Shown piece after piece: positions 17,162 to 25,747 of a DNA stretch of 64,000 nt. Position numbers and translations under genes: made by a program. Position 1 is the first letter of the stretch; every line of letters begins with the position of its first letter. Source of the stretch: Phosphitispora fastidiosa. GTDB taxonomy: Bacteria; Bacillota; Thermincolia; Thermincolales; UBA2595. The notes below the pieces were generated by a model that was given only the letters and a program-made list of their open reading frames with translations, was not told the DNA's origin and did not search any database. The stretch lies in assembly GCF_019008365.1 (NCBI RefSeq), contig NZ_JAHHUL010000004.1:62001-126000 (forward strand), in the 5' to 3' direction.

Positions 17162-18580
17162 ATGGGAAAAATGGTTATAAGAATACTGAGAGCCGAAATC
17201 AATAATTTTCAAAATGTAGAACATGGAGCTCTGAGATTTGCTTGCAATCTTAAAGATGACATTTTTGAATCATCCTCTGATATTTTAGGAATTTATGGGC
17301 AGAATGGTTCTGGCAAAACAACCTTTATTCATGCACTCAGCGTACTGGATGCACTTCTTTCCGGAAGAAAACTGCCAAAAGAAACCGTAAATTTTATTAC
17401 CAAAGATAAAGATACTTCTCATTTTTCGTTTGAATTTGGTCTGAATGATGTAAAAAACTTCTATAGAGTGATTTATGATTTCAGTATAACTAAAAGAGAG
17501 AGAGATACATGGGAAGAAGATGATGAAGCTAACACCATTAATCCTGTTATAGTTTCATATGAAAAAATTCGATATTCTTACTTAGAAAATGGCATTTGGA
17601 GTAAACTTCGTACCCTTATTGATTGCAACCTAATTGAGGAAAAGGTTTTTAGACCGGATGCAAGATTGCAAGACTTAACGGGTGGAAGTTCAAAGATAGT
17701 TGACGAATTGCGAGTTGCTAAAAAGCTTGCTATCAAACAATCAACATCCTTTGTTTTTTCAAAAGAAACTCAAAAACAGATTGTACAAAATTGTACCGTT
17801 CAGTCGTATAAACAGATTCTTCGTGCTCTTTACCTTTTCGGACGTTTCGACTTGTATATCATCGGAAATAGAGATTCTGGTTTAATTTCCTTGAACATGG
17901 CAATACCTTTTAGTTTTAGGATGGAAAGAGACAACTCTCTTTCCATGGGCAGTATTTTTATTCGCCTTGATAAACCATCAGTTATACCTGAAGAAATTTA
18001 TATTCTTGTTGGTAAAGTAATTGAGGTAATGAATACTGTTTTATGTGAAATAATACCTGGCTTACAGGTCGGACTGCTCAACATGGGCAAACAAATCATG
18101 CAGGATGGAACAGAAGGCATAAGTGTTGAAATGGTTTCCATAAGAAATGAACGTAAAATTCCGTTACGATATGAGTCCGAAGGCATAAAGAAAATAATTT
18201 CTATTCTGCATATGTTAATTGCGATGCATAATAATCCATCAATGACTTTAGCAATTGATGAGCTTGATTCAGGAATATTTGAATATTTGTTAGGTGAACT
18301 CTTAAAAGTAGTGAGAGATTCTGGAAAAGGGCAACTTATTTTTACTTCCCACAATTTAAGACCTTTAGAAATGCTTCATAAAAGCTCTATTCTTTTCACT
18401 ACTACTAATCCAAACAATCGCTACATTCGATTAACTAATGTAAAAACTAATAACAATTTGAGAGATTTATATTACCATGATCTCATTCTTGGGGGCCAAA
18501 AAGAGAGCATTTATGAGGCAACCAATAGTTTCGCCATTGCCCGTGCCTTAAGAATGGCAGGTGCAAACATTGAAAAATAA
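17162..18580 (+). CDS. AAA/ABC-type ATPase of a two-gene cassette
   Basis: 472 residues, resembling AAA_15/AAA_21 (OLD-like) ATPases: Walker A YGQNGSGKTTF (about 47-57), an ABC-like signature ESEGIKKI, Walker B TLAIDELDSG and a switch His in IFTSHNLRP. About 300 residues between Walker A and the signature form the expected insert. ATG 17162 is chosen since GGAGG (17150-17154) is 7 bases away and too close to ATG 17156. It overlaps the downstream Toprim-like gene by 11 bases, so the products are probably translationally coupled partners. The gene is more AT-rich than its neighbours, suggesting transfer. Similar ATPase/Toprim pairs include anti-phage systems, but the exact type is not established. 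Confidence 0.75.
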   Translation: MGKMVIRILRAEINNFQNVEHGALRFACNLKDDIFESSSDILGIYGQNGSGKTTFIHALSVLDALLSGRKLPKETVNFITKDKDTSHFSFEFGLNDVKNFYRVIYDFSITKRERDTWEEDDEANTINPVIVSYEKIRYSYLENGIWSKLRTLIDCNLIEEKVFRPDARLQDLTGGSSKIVDELRVAKKLAIKQSTSFVFSKETQKQIVQNCTVQSYKQILRALYLFGRFDLYIIGNRDSGLISLNMAIPFSFRMERDNSLSMGSIFIRLDKPSVIPEEIYILVGKVIEVMNTVLCEIIPGLQVGLLNMGKQIMQDGTEGISVEMVSIRNERKIPLRYESEGIKKIISILHMLIAMHNNPSMTLAIDELDSGIFEYLLGELLKVVRDSGKGQLIFTSHNLRPLEMLHKSSILFTTTNPNNRYIRLTNVKTNNNLRDLYYHDLILGGQKESIYEATNSFAIARALRMAGANIEK

Positions 18581-19019
18581 GAAAATCCTTCTTTTCATAG
18601 TGGAAGGTATTACAGATCAAACCTGTCTCGGTTTTGTATTAAGCAAAATTTTGAATAGTAATAAAGTAGAATTTGCACTTATCTATGGCGACATTACCAG
18701 TAAAACCGGCATTGATTCAAACAATATTGCTACAGAGATAGGGGAAATTGTAAAACAATTTAGCGGGAAGATATTTAAGGCTAGCGACTTTATTGAAATT
18801 GTACATTTAGTTGACATGGATGGAGCCTATATTAAATTTCAAATTTTTGTTGATAATGTTGAAGCAATACTACATAGAAACAAGCAAAAATCAGATAAAT
18901 TCGTTTGTGCAGAACATTTTGAAAATAGCTATGGCTGCTCACCCAAACGATTTTTAGATTTTTTAAACACCCCGGAAATTGCAGTTCAAAAACGAGCGAT
19001 TAGGGCGATAAACCCCTAA
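18570..19019 (+). CDS. Toprim-like partner protein
   Basis: 149 residues. ILLFIVEGITDQ gives the conserved Glu and IVHLVDMDGAYI the DxD of a Toprim-type metal site, so a nuclease or nucleotidyl function is inferred. TTG 18570 is preceded by AGGTG inside the end of the ATPase gene. The stop codon lies inside a hairpin that may be its terminator. The protein is short for this class, and a tmRNA-derived repeat begins 77 bases downstream, so 3' truncation by an integration event is possible. Confidence 0.6.
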   Translation: MKNKKILLFIVEGITDQTCLGFVLSKILNSNKVEFALIYGDITSKTGIDSNNIATEIGEIVKQFSGKIFKASDFIEIVHLVDMDGAYIKFQIFVDNVEAILHRNKQKSDKFVCAEHFENSYGCSPKRFLDFLNTPEIAVQKRAIRAINP

Positions 19020-19021
19020 TC
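18998..19021 (+). terminator. Hairpin at the end of the Toprim-like gene
   Basis: Stem GATTAGGG/CCCTAATC (18998-19005 with 19014-19021) including the stop codon, followed by an AT-rich run without a clean T-tract. Confidence 0.4.
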
Positions 19022-19095
19022 ATTCGTATTTATTTTACAGCAACATCGTAACAACAAAGCCGCCGTTAAGATAATAGGTGCTCTTGTAATACTCT

Positions 19096-19117
19096 TTTGG
19101 TGGAGGTGAGGGGAATC
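19096..19117. repeat. Copy of the tmRNA 3' end (candidate attachment site)
   Basis: 22 bp identical, in the same orientation, to 21631-21652, which is the last 20 bases of the tmRNA including CCA plus two bases beyond. It sits at the start of the pseudouridine synthase gene. Direct repeats of an ssrA 3' end are the usual trace of tyrosine-recombinase integration. No integrase is present in the window. Confidence 0.8.
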
Positions 19118-19129
19118 AGTGAGGAAAAA

Positions 19130-20032
19130 TTGAACAATACACAGCTAACATACACAGCAGGTGCTCTGGATCAGGATACTTTTCTGCGGGACATACTATC
19201 CGTTAAACTTTTATTGTCCCATTCTCTGGTAGTACGGCTTAAGCAACAGAGCAAAATAAAGGTGAACGGGTATCCGTCCTATACCAACTACCGCATCAAC
19301 GCGGGGGATATTATCACCATTGATATAAATTTCACCGAGGAGAGCAAAATTATACCGGAGTCGATTCCTCTGGACATAGTTTACGAAGACATGGACTTCC
19401 TGGTGGTGAATAAGCCCGCGGGTATGTCCACTCACCCATCCCGCCCAGGAGGTACCGGTACCCTGGCTAACGCGGTAACTTATTACTGGCAGAGGTCGGG
19501 AAGAAGCACTCTTTTTCGCCCGATAAACCGCCTGGATAAAGATACTTCAGGGTTGATCCTGATAGGGAATAGCCAGTTTGCACACCAGGGCATATTCAAC
19601 CAGGTAAAGGGCCGCATCATTGAGCGGAGGTATATTGCTTTGGTAGAGGGAACAATGGCAAAAGACAGCGGTCGTATCGACCAACCAATCGCCCGGGAAG
19701 ATGATAAAGGTCGCCGGAGAATAGTCCGTTCAGATGGTTATCCGGCAGTCACCCATTATAAGGTACTTGATATATATCCGGGGTACACCCTGCTATCATT
19801 AAGACTGGAGACCGGTCGCACCCACCAGATAAGGGTGCATCTGAGCTCTCTTGGCCATCCGGTATGCGGTGACCTCCTGTACGGGTATGATTCACCATTA
19901 ATAAATCGACAAGCTCTACATGCCAACAAGCTACGCTTCACCCACCCCCGCAGCGGAAAAGAAGTAATTCTGGATGTTCCATTGGCGGCGGACATCCAGG
20001 CCGCTGTTGACAAGTTAAGCCAGCTCTGTTAA
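19130..20032 (+). CDS. RluA/RluD-family pseudouridine synthase
   Basis: About 300 residues, converting specific uridines of rRNA or tRNA to pseudouridine. An S4-like N-terminal RNA-binding region (FLRDILSVKLLLS, then KVNGYPSYTNYRI) precedes the catalytic domain with the Asp in RLDKDTSGLIL and the conserved ETGRTHQIRVHL. The start is uncertain: TTG 19130 has GAGG 5 bases upstream, but GTG codons at 19100 and 19106 are also in frame inside the tmRNA-derived repeat. The last four codons and stop lie inside a second tmRNA-derived block. Both ends of the gene are thus made of tmRNA sequence. Confidence 0.85.
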   Translation: MNNTQLTYTAGALDQDTFLRDILSVKLLLSHSLVVRLKQQSKIKVNGYPSYTNYRINAGDIITIDINFTEESKIIPESIPLDIVYEDMDFLVVNKPAGMSTHPSRPGGTGTLANAVTYYWQRSGRSTLFRPINRLDKDTSGLILIGNSQFAHQGIFNQVKGRIIERRYIALVEGTMAKDSGRIDQPIAREDDKGRRRIVRSDGYPAVTHYKVLDIYPGYTLLSLRLETGRTHQIRVHLSSLGHPVCGDLLYGYDSPLINRQALHANKLRFTHPRSGKEVILDVPLAADIQAAVDKLSQLC

Positions 20033-20040
20033 ATGACCTC
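20019..20040. repeat. Copy of an internal tmRNA segment
   Basis: 22 bp identical to 21797-21818 inside the tmRNA gene, same orientation, with three further matches after one mismatch. It contains the stop codon of the pseudouridine synthase gene. Confidence 0.8.
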
Positions 20041-20063
20041 TTCTAAAATCATACAGTACTATT

Positions 20064-20399
20064 TCAGTTATTTTTTGGGGCTCTGATAATTTCAATTAAT
20101 TTTACAATTCCCCAAGCTAAGATTGCATACACAATCATGCCAATAACTGTAGCAAGTTCTAAAACTGCCTGAGTCATATTCCCTCTCGTTACACCTGGCC
20201 TGAAAATATTGATAAATGGGGCTAAAAACACCTGTGATACTGAATATATAAATGCTACAAATCCACTCCAGGGATTGGCTCCTAAAAGTTTGAATATAAG
20301 ACGAAAGGCAAACAAGACTTCCAGAACGCCTAAAATATAATAAACTATTTTTTTAGCTTTGATATTTCCTTTCACTGTTTTAACGACATCTTGTTCCAT
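20064..20399 (-). CDS. YggT-family membrane protein
   Basis: 111 residues with three hydrophobic segments (about 18-40, 47-66 and 78-102) and the YggT-like pattern LFAFRLIFKLLGANPWSGFVAFIYSVSQ followed by LAPF, at this length typical of stand-alone family members. Function is unknown. GAGGG lies 7 bases before ATG 20399. It faces the neighbouring genes and sits inside the interval bounded by tmRNA-derived repeats. Confidence 0.75.
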   Translation of the reverse strand: MEQDVVKTVKGNIKAKKIVYYILGVLEVLFAFRLIFKLLGANPWSGFVAFIYSVSQVFLAPFINIFRPGVTRGNMTQAVLELATVIGMIVYAILAWGIVKLIEIIRAPKNN

Positions 20400-20530
20400 T
20401 TACCATCCCTCACTTAACTTTATTCCGTATTATCTTTCCTTTATTAACGTCACATAATACACCTGTAAGTCCTCAGTAAAGGCTAAATAAAAAATTAATT
20501 ACACCAACAATATTTGAAAATCGGAACTAG

Positions 20531-21607
20531 GTGGGAGACCGGTTTATCAATGGTGAAGCCCTTATCCCTATATTGGATAGGCCAATAAATGACAGCTACA
20601 GTTATCTTGCGGAGAAATATGGTATCTTCTTACAACCTTTAAGCAACATTAAAAGTATTACTTTTTACTCGGAAAACAAAGTGGCTACCTTGAGTGGTTA
20701 TTTAGGTTTTCTTAACTCAAGGGGAAGACATTCTCAATCTTTTGAAAACCAACTTTCAAAACAAGTCAAATCAGATATCATCTTTAACTCAAATGTTACA
20801 TATGAACAATTATTAAAAGATTTTACCCATGTAATATTGGCCACAGGTGACGCTGCTTATGCCTCCAAAATCCAGGACTTTAAAGTAGACTTAACAGTGA
20901 CACTCAAAGGCGCTACTGTGGAAGGTAAATTCGACCGTTTTAGCGCGGCAATTTGGTTGGACAATAACCTTGCCCCGAAAGGATACGGGTATTTAATGCC
21001 CTTTTCAGAACGGGAAGCTTCAATCACTATTGGTTATCCAGATTATCCCGAGAACCGGTCAAAAGACATTAACGCTATTTGGGGTAACTTTTATGATAGA
21101 GTATGTACTAACTTAAATCAAAACCTTAAGGTCACCGACAACTTTGAAATTACCAGGTACATAATTGGTCAATGTCAATCCCCGCGTTTAGGAAACACCT
21201 TTTTCGTGGGCAATTGTTTCGGTGCCATTATGCCAGCCTTTGGGTTTGGGCAGTTGCCTGCAATGTTGACAGGGGTCTATGCGGCTTTTGACTTGGTTTG
21301 TAAAGGGAATTACGCTGAGCTGGTCAAACATTTACAAGAAAGCTATAATAATTCGCTGGTTATTCGTCGCTCCATGGAACAATTAGATAACCGCAAGTTA
21401 GATATATTGGTCTCCCTCTTTAATACAAAATTAGCTAACTATATATTTAATAATCAAAAGATAAACCCGTTTAAAACGGCAAGTTATCTCTTAAAACCAC
21501 AAGTTAAAATCAGAGCCGCACTGAATAAAAACTCCAGAATGGTACGTAAGAGGATTAATTCACCCCCGTCGAACCCCTCCTCAAAGAAAAACAAAAACTC
21601 AGGCTAA
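20531..21607 (+). pseudogene. FAD-dependent oxidoreductase, N-terminus missing
   Basis: 358 codons similar to geranylgeranyl-reductase-like flavoproteins: THVILATGDAAYASK, GYGYLMPFSEREASITIGYP and FFVGNCFGAIMPAFGFGQLPA are recognisable. The N-terminal GxGxxG dinucleotide-binding segment (about 40 residues) is absent, and an in-frame TAG directly precedes the GTG at 20531. The last residues (SSKKNKNSG) are encoded by the opposite strand of the tmRNA terminator. Both ends therefore look cut. Confidence 0.75.
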
Positions 21608-21620
21608 GTTAACCTGAGTT
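21596..21620 (-). terminator. tmRNA terminator
   Basis: Stem AACTCAGG/CCTGAGTT (21596-21603 with 21613-21620), followed on the minus strand by TTTTTGTTTTTC, a strong T-run. It starts 12 bases after the tmRNA 3' end and overlaps the end of the oxidoreductase remnant. Confidence 0.85.
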
Positions 21621-21632
21621 AATTTATATATT

Positions 21633-21983
21633 TGGTGGAGGTGAGGGGAATCGAACCCCTGTCCAGAAGAGAACCCACATAAGCTTCTCCGAGCGCAGTC
21701 AGGTAATTTAAATTTCGCTCACTGACCGCCTACCGACAAGCTGTCAGGTCACTATCTCGATAAATCTCGCCTCACCCCTCCGAGAATTGAGGATTGGCCA
21801 GCTCTGTTAAATGACCTCATCTACCTCACACAGAGCACAGAAGTAGAGAGGTTGGGCAGCAATTAAGCTGCTAAAGCGTAATCGTTATTAGCGTTTAAAT
21901 GTTTTCCACCGTGTTAACGGGCTTGTGGGACCCCGGCTCGCTGCCTATGCTTATTCTTCCCCCGTCGAAACCAGTACACCCCC
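21633..21983 (-). ncRNA. ssrA: tmRNA (transfer-messenger RNA)
   Basis: 351 nt. The 5' GGGGGTG pairs with 3' CACCTCC (one G-U pair), followed by ACCA, forming the tRNA-like acceptor. GGTTTCGACGGGG is the conserved 5' region and GGGGTTCGATTCCCC the T-arm. The tag frame GCTAATAACGATTACGC onward encodes ANNDYALAA then TAA, ending in the protease-recognised LAA. It works with SmpB, encoded just upstream, to rescue stalled ribosomes. A segment at 21797-21818 and the 3' end are repeated at 20019 and 19096. Confidence 0.97.
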
Positions 21984-21988
21984 ATGAC

Positions 21989-22035
21989 GGATGTTTTCAA
22001 ACATCCTTTATAAAAAACTCATTACTACCTTACAA
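21989..22035 (-). promoter_or_regulatory. tmRNA promoter and 5' precursor hairpin
   Basis: On the minus strand, -35 TTGTAA (22030-22035) and -10 TATAAA (22007-22012) are 17 bases apart. The transcript would begin with a perfect 8-bp hairpin (21989-22006) immediately before the mature 5' end at 21983, presumably removed on processing. Confidence 0.65.
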
Positions 22036-22101
22036 GGATTTCATTACTACCCCAAATTATCGCTAAACGGGAATGAGTTAACTCCAATTCCCCTAGCAGC
22101 C

Positions 22102-22566
22102 CTAGTACTTCTGCCGCTCCCGGAACGCCTTTTCCATTTCCCGCTTAGCATCACGGGCGGCCATATCGTCACGCTTATCATACAGCTTCTTGCCTTTAGC
22201 CAGGGCCAGCTGCACCTTGGCCTTCCCATTTTTGAAATACATCTTTAACGGAACCAGCGTCAGTCCTTTCTCCTGGACGCTGCCAATCAGCTTGCGAATC
22301 TCATGCTTATGCATTAGCAGCTTCCGCGTCCGCAGCGGTTCATGGTTAAACCTGTTACCCTGCTCATATGGGCTGATATGGGCATTATACAAAAATATCT
22401 CCCCATTATCAACCCGGGCAAAGCTGTCTTTGAGGTTGGCCCGCCCTGCCCTGAGGGACTTGACTTCAGTACCGGCTAATACAATTCCGGCCTCATAGGT
22501 CTCCTCTATGTGAAAATCATGGCGGGCTTTGCGGTTATCAGTTATTATTTTGACATTTTCGGCCAT
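22102..22566 (-). CDS. smpB: SsrA-binding protein SmpB
   Basis: 154 residues, normal length. It binds the tRNA-like part of tmRNA and carries it to stalled ribosomes. Seen: [30 protein letters not shown], and the basic C-terminal tail with [12 protein letters not shown] 22566 is preceded by GAGGTGG; the frame is open further upstream, but that extension is not SmpB-like. It lies between rnr and ssrA, the common arrangement. Confidence 0.96.
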   Translation of the reverse strand: MAENVKIITDNRKARHDFHIEETYEAGIVLAGTEVKSLRAGRANLKDSFARVDNGEIFLYNAHISPYEQGNRFNHEPLRTRKLLMHKHEIRKLIGSVQEKGLTLVPLKMYFKNGKAKVQLALAKGKKLYDKRDDMAARDAKREMEKAFRERQKY

Positions 22567-22601
22567 CACTGCCACCTCAATATAAGTCAATCGTGATAAA
22601 G

Positions 22602-22652
22602 CAACCCTCTTGGACAGAGCAGCTATTGCCACAGCAAGAGGGTAAAGGTTGC
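22602..22652 (-). other. Hairpin in the rnr-smpB spacer
   Basis: AACCCTCTTG pairs with CAAGAGGG plus GTTGC across a small bulge, followed on the minus strand by TTTATC just before the smpB ribosome binding site. It could be a partial terminator or an attenuator of smpB. The rest of the spacer to 22749 is AT-rich with two short CGTATAACGC-like direct repeats. Confidence 0.35.
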
Positions 22653-22749
22653 CTTAACTGTTTGCTTTTACGTGTAACGCGTTCTTGCGTATAACGCATA
22701 TATCATTATAACATATTAAACTTCACTGTCAAGGGATATCCGCCCACTG

Positions 22750-24975
22750 TCACTGGGTCAGCTTCTCTGCCAGTTCAAAGTCTAGCTGTCTCTCATCCAC
22801 ATTAACTTTTTCCAGCCTCACCCGCACGGGATCTCCTATACGAAACTGCTTGCCTGTATGAACACCCGTAAGAGCCAGCCTGGTCTCATCATATTCATAA
22901 AAATCATTGACAAGGTTAGTCACATGGACCAGACCCTCCACCAGATTATCCAGCTCAACGAAGAAGCCAAAAGAAGTGACACTGGAAATTGCAGCATCAA
23001 ACTCCTCTCCCACCTTATCTTTCATAAACTCAACCTTTTTCAGATCAACGCTTTCCCGCTCAGCTTCGGTGGCAATCCGCTCCCTCTCTGAGGATTGGAT
23101 AGCCGCATCGGCCACGAAAGAAGCCAGCTTGGTTTTTCTCTTTTCAGTAAGCCTGCCCTTTGCCAGGTTTTCCTTAATAATCCGGTGAATCACCAGGTCC
23201 GGATAACGTCTGATTGGTGACGTAAAGTGGGAGTAATACTCGGCCGCCAGCCCAAAATGCCCAACATTCTCATCACTGTACTTGGCAAGCTTCATAGTCC
23301 TTAGCATTACTGTACCGATAACCCGTTCCTCAGGCCTGCCCTGCACCTTGTTAAGTACTTCCTGAAAGGCGCCGGAATGAATTTTGTTAAACCCCTTTAT
23401 GCTAAGGCCAAAGGTAAATAAAAACCGGTTCAGATTGGACAGCTTCTCTCCGTCAGGTGTTTCATGAATGCGGTATACAAAAGGCACCTTGGCATTGTAA
23501 AAATGTTCCGCCACAGTTTCATTGGTGATCAGCATGAACTCTTCAATAATCTGGTCAGCTACAGACCGGTCATATTTGTTTATTTCCACCGGACGGCCCA
23601 TATTGTCCAGCTTGACTTTAACCTCCGGGAAGTCAAAATCAATAGTACCCCTGCGAAGCCTGCGCGCCCTCAGAATAAGGCACAGTTTTTCCATTTCTGT
23701 AAACATCTCAACGAGATAATCATATTTCCTGATTAATTCTGCATCTCTGTCAACCACAATCTTTTTGACGTCCCCATAGGTCATCCGCTCATTAATATTA
23801 ATTACTGATTCGGTAATTTCATGATTAAGTACCCTGCCCTGGCTGTCTATTTCCATAAATACGGTCATGGCAAGCCTGTCAACCCTTGGATTAAGACTGC
23901 ATATGCCGTTGGATAGTTCCGTCGGCAGCATAGGTATGACCCTGTCAACCAGATAGACACTGGTTCCCCTTTTATATGCTTCCCTATCCAGGGCGCTCCC
24001 CGGAATGACATAAGCCCCCACATCAGCAATGTGTACGCCTAGCCAAAAATTGCTATTTGGCAGTACCTCAAGAGAAACAGCATCATCCAGGTCTTTGGCA
24101 TCAGCCCCATCGATAGTTACCATCTGCAAATCTCTTAAATTACGTCTGCCGCGTGTCTGCTCCTCTGTTACCTGCATAGAAAGCTTCCCGACTTCATTCA
24201 GGACAGGCTTGGGAAACTGTTGGGGAAGACCATACTTCCAGACAATTGACTCAATATCTGTACCAGGGTCGCCTTTATGCCCGATAATCCCAATAATTTT
24301 CCCCTCTGGATTCCTGCGCTTTTCCGGCCACTTTGTCACTTCCACAACAACCTTATCACCGGTGACCGCGCCTTGCTCGTGCCCATTGGCAATAAATACA
24401 TCCATACTTAACCTTTTTTCATCAGTTGTTACAAAACCATACCTTTTACCCTTTTCAAAGGTCCCCACAACCTGTGTGTTGGCTCTCTCAAGAATCCTGA
24501 TTATTTCGCCTTCCTGCCTGGGCCCTTCCCAATTATGTCCCAGCAGCCGGGCCACAACCCGGTCATTATGCATGGCGCTGTTCATATTTTCAGCGCTGAT
24601 GTATACGTCCGGTACTCCAGGTGTATCCTGTAGCACGAAGCCGAACCCATTCTGATGCCCCTGGAGTTTCCCTACCGCGAGGTTCATCTTTTCCGGAACA
24701 CCGTATTTCATTTTGCGGGTACAAATTACCTTGCCTTGCTTCTCCATCTCCATAAGGGACTTCATAAATTCATCCATATCACGGAATTCCATGGCCCTGT
24801 ACAGTTCATCTGCGGCCAGCGGACGGTAAGCCGCCTCTCTCATAAAATTAAGAATCCGCTGTTTCATTTCCTCTGAAACGTCTTTCAAACTATCTGACTC
24901 CTCATCAAATTCCGCCAATTCCGGTTTTCCCTCTATTGTCGCAATTCGTTCTTTTGTCGCTATTCGTTCTTTCAT
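22750..24975 (-). CDS. rnr: Ribonuclease R
   Basis: 3'-5' exoribonuclease of the RNB family that degrades structured RNA, including mRNAs released by trans-translation. 741 residues: N-terminal helix-turn-helix region (about 35-95), two cold-shock domains (about 100-250), the RNB core with DGADAKDLDDAVSL holding the catalytic Asp residues, and a C-terminal S1 domain (GEEFDAAISSVTSFGFFVEL). ATG 24975 has AGGTGA 6 bases upstream; an ATG at 25026 has none. The extreme N-terminus repeats KERIAT twice, a small in-frame duplication. Confidence 0.95.
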   Translation of the reverse strand: MKERIATKERIATIEGKPELAEFDEESDSLKDVSEEMKQRILNFMREAAYRPLAADELYRAMEFRDMDEFMKSLMEMEKQGKVICTRKMKYGVPEKMNLAVGKLQGHQNGFGFVLQDTPGVPDVYISAENMNSAMHNDRVVARLLGHNWEGPRQEGEIIRILERANTQVVGTFEKGKRYGFVTTDEKRLSMDVFIANGHEQGAVTGDKVVVEVTKWPEKRRNPEGKIIGIIGHKGDPGTDIESIVWKYGLPQQFPKPVLNEVGKLSMQVTEEQTRGRRNLRDLQMVTIDGADAKDLDDAVSLEVLPNSNFWLGVHIADVGAYVIPGSALDREAYKRGTSVYLVDRVIPMLPTELSNGICSLNPRVDRLAMTVFMEIDSQGRVLNHEITESVININERMTYGDVKKIVVDRDAELIRKYDYLVEMFTEMEKLCLILRARRLRRGTIDFDFPEVKVKLDNMGRPVEINKYDRSVADQIIEEFMLITNETVAEHFYNAKVPFVYRIHETPDGEKLSNLNRFLFTFGLSIKGFNKIHSGAFQEVLNKVQGRPEERVIGTVMLRTMKLAKYSDENVGHFGLAAEYYSHFTSPIRRYPDLVIHRIIKENLAKGRLTEKRKTKLASFVADAAIQSSERERIATEAERESVDLKKVEFMKDKVGEEFDAAISSVTSFGFFVELDNLVEGLVHVTNLVNDFYEYDETRLALTGVHTGKQFRIGDPVRVRLEKVNVDERQLDFELAEKLTQ

Positions 24976-25157
24976 TTTAGTCACCTGCCTTTTCTTTATT
25001 CGCAATCCTTCCCTCACTACTTTCATTTAACCATATTTTATCCAATTGTACATGTTTACAAACAGCAAGCCGAAGTTCAGTAAACTCCGGCTGTCTGCCA
25101 AGGTAAACTCCACCCAACTATGCTGCCAATTGGGAGCTTTATGTACTTTGGTAAGCT

Positions 25158-25709
25158 TTAGAGCCCCAATTCCCCGCTGCTATCCTGCATGGCCTGAAGC
25201 GAAATACTCAGGAACTCCTCCAATTCCATCCCCAACTCCGCACAGCATGCTATTTGCTCCCGATTTGCCCCCCTGGCAAAAGACTTTTCGTTGAACCGAT
25301 TTACCAAAAAGGGGACATCAACTGCTGCCAGCTTCTTCTGAGGCCTGATTAAAGCCCCGGCAACTATCAGTCCGGTAACCGGGTCAGTTGCATACAGAGC
25401 CTTATCCATCAAACTCTCCCTGGGCAGGCCGTGGGCGCTGTTATGCACTTTAACCGCATATACAATATCTTCCGGCAGCCCCAGCTTTAGCAGCATTTCG
25501 GCACCGACCTTGCTGTGGCGCAGCGGGTCGTCTTTGGTCTCATCATAATCAATATCGTGAAGCAGCCCCGCCAACCCCCACTTATCAGCATCTTCGCCAA
25601 AGTGACCGGCCAGCATCCGCATCACTGCTTCACATGCATACATATGCTTCAACAGGTTCTTATTCTTAACATGCTTTTTTAATTCAACCAAGGCCTCTTC
25701 TCTTTCCAA
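25158..25709 (-). CDS. HDIG-domain hydrolase
   Basis: 183 residues, a compact HD phosphohydrolase. Metal ligands: LKHMYACEAVM, then LLHDIDYDET and DPLRHSKVG, then VKVHNSAHG. It is related to small HDIG proteins of unknown substrate (nucleotides are likely). The start is TTG 25709 with GGAGG 8 bases upstream. It lies 38 bases downstream of the acyl-CoA ligase gene and is probably co-transcribed. Confidence 0.8.
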   Translation of the reverse strand: MEREEALVELKKHVKNKNLLKHMYACEAVMRMLAGHFGEDADKWGLAGLLHDIDYDETKDDPLRHSKVGAEMLLKLGLPEDIVYAVKVHNSAHGLPRESLMDKALYATDPVTGLIVAGALIRPQKKLAAVDVPFLVNRFNEKSFARGANREQIACCAELGMELEEFLSISLQAMQDSSGELGL

Positions 25710-25747
25710 AACATTGTCCTCCTTTTACACTGACTCTTAGGGTTACC

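Noticed and set aside
19096-21652. Integrase gene for the presumed ssrA-targeted element
   Set aside because: No tyrosine or serine recombinase is encoded between or near the repeats. The only recombinase in the window is the unrelated IS630 transposase.
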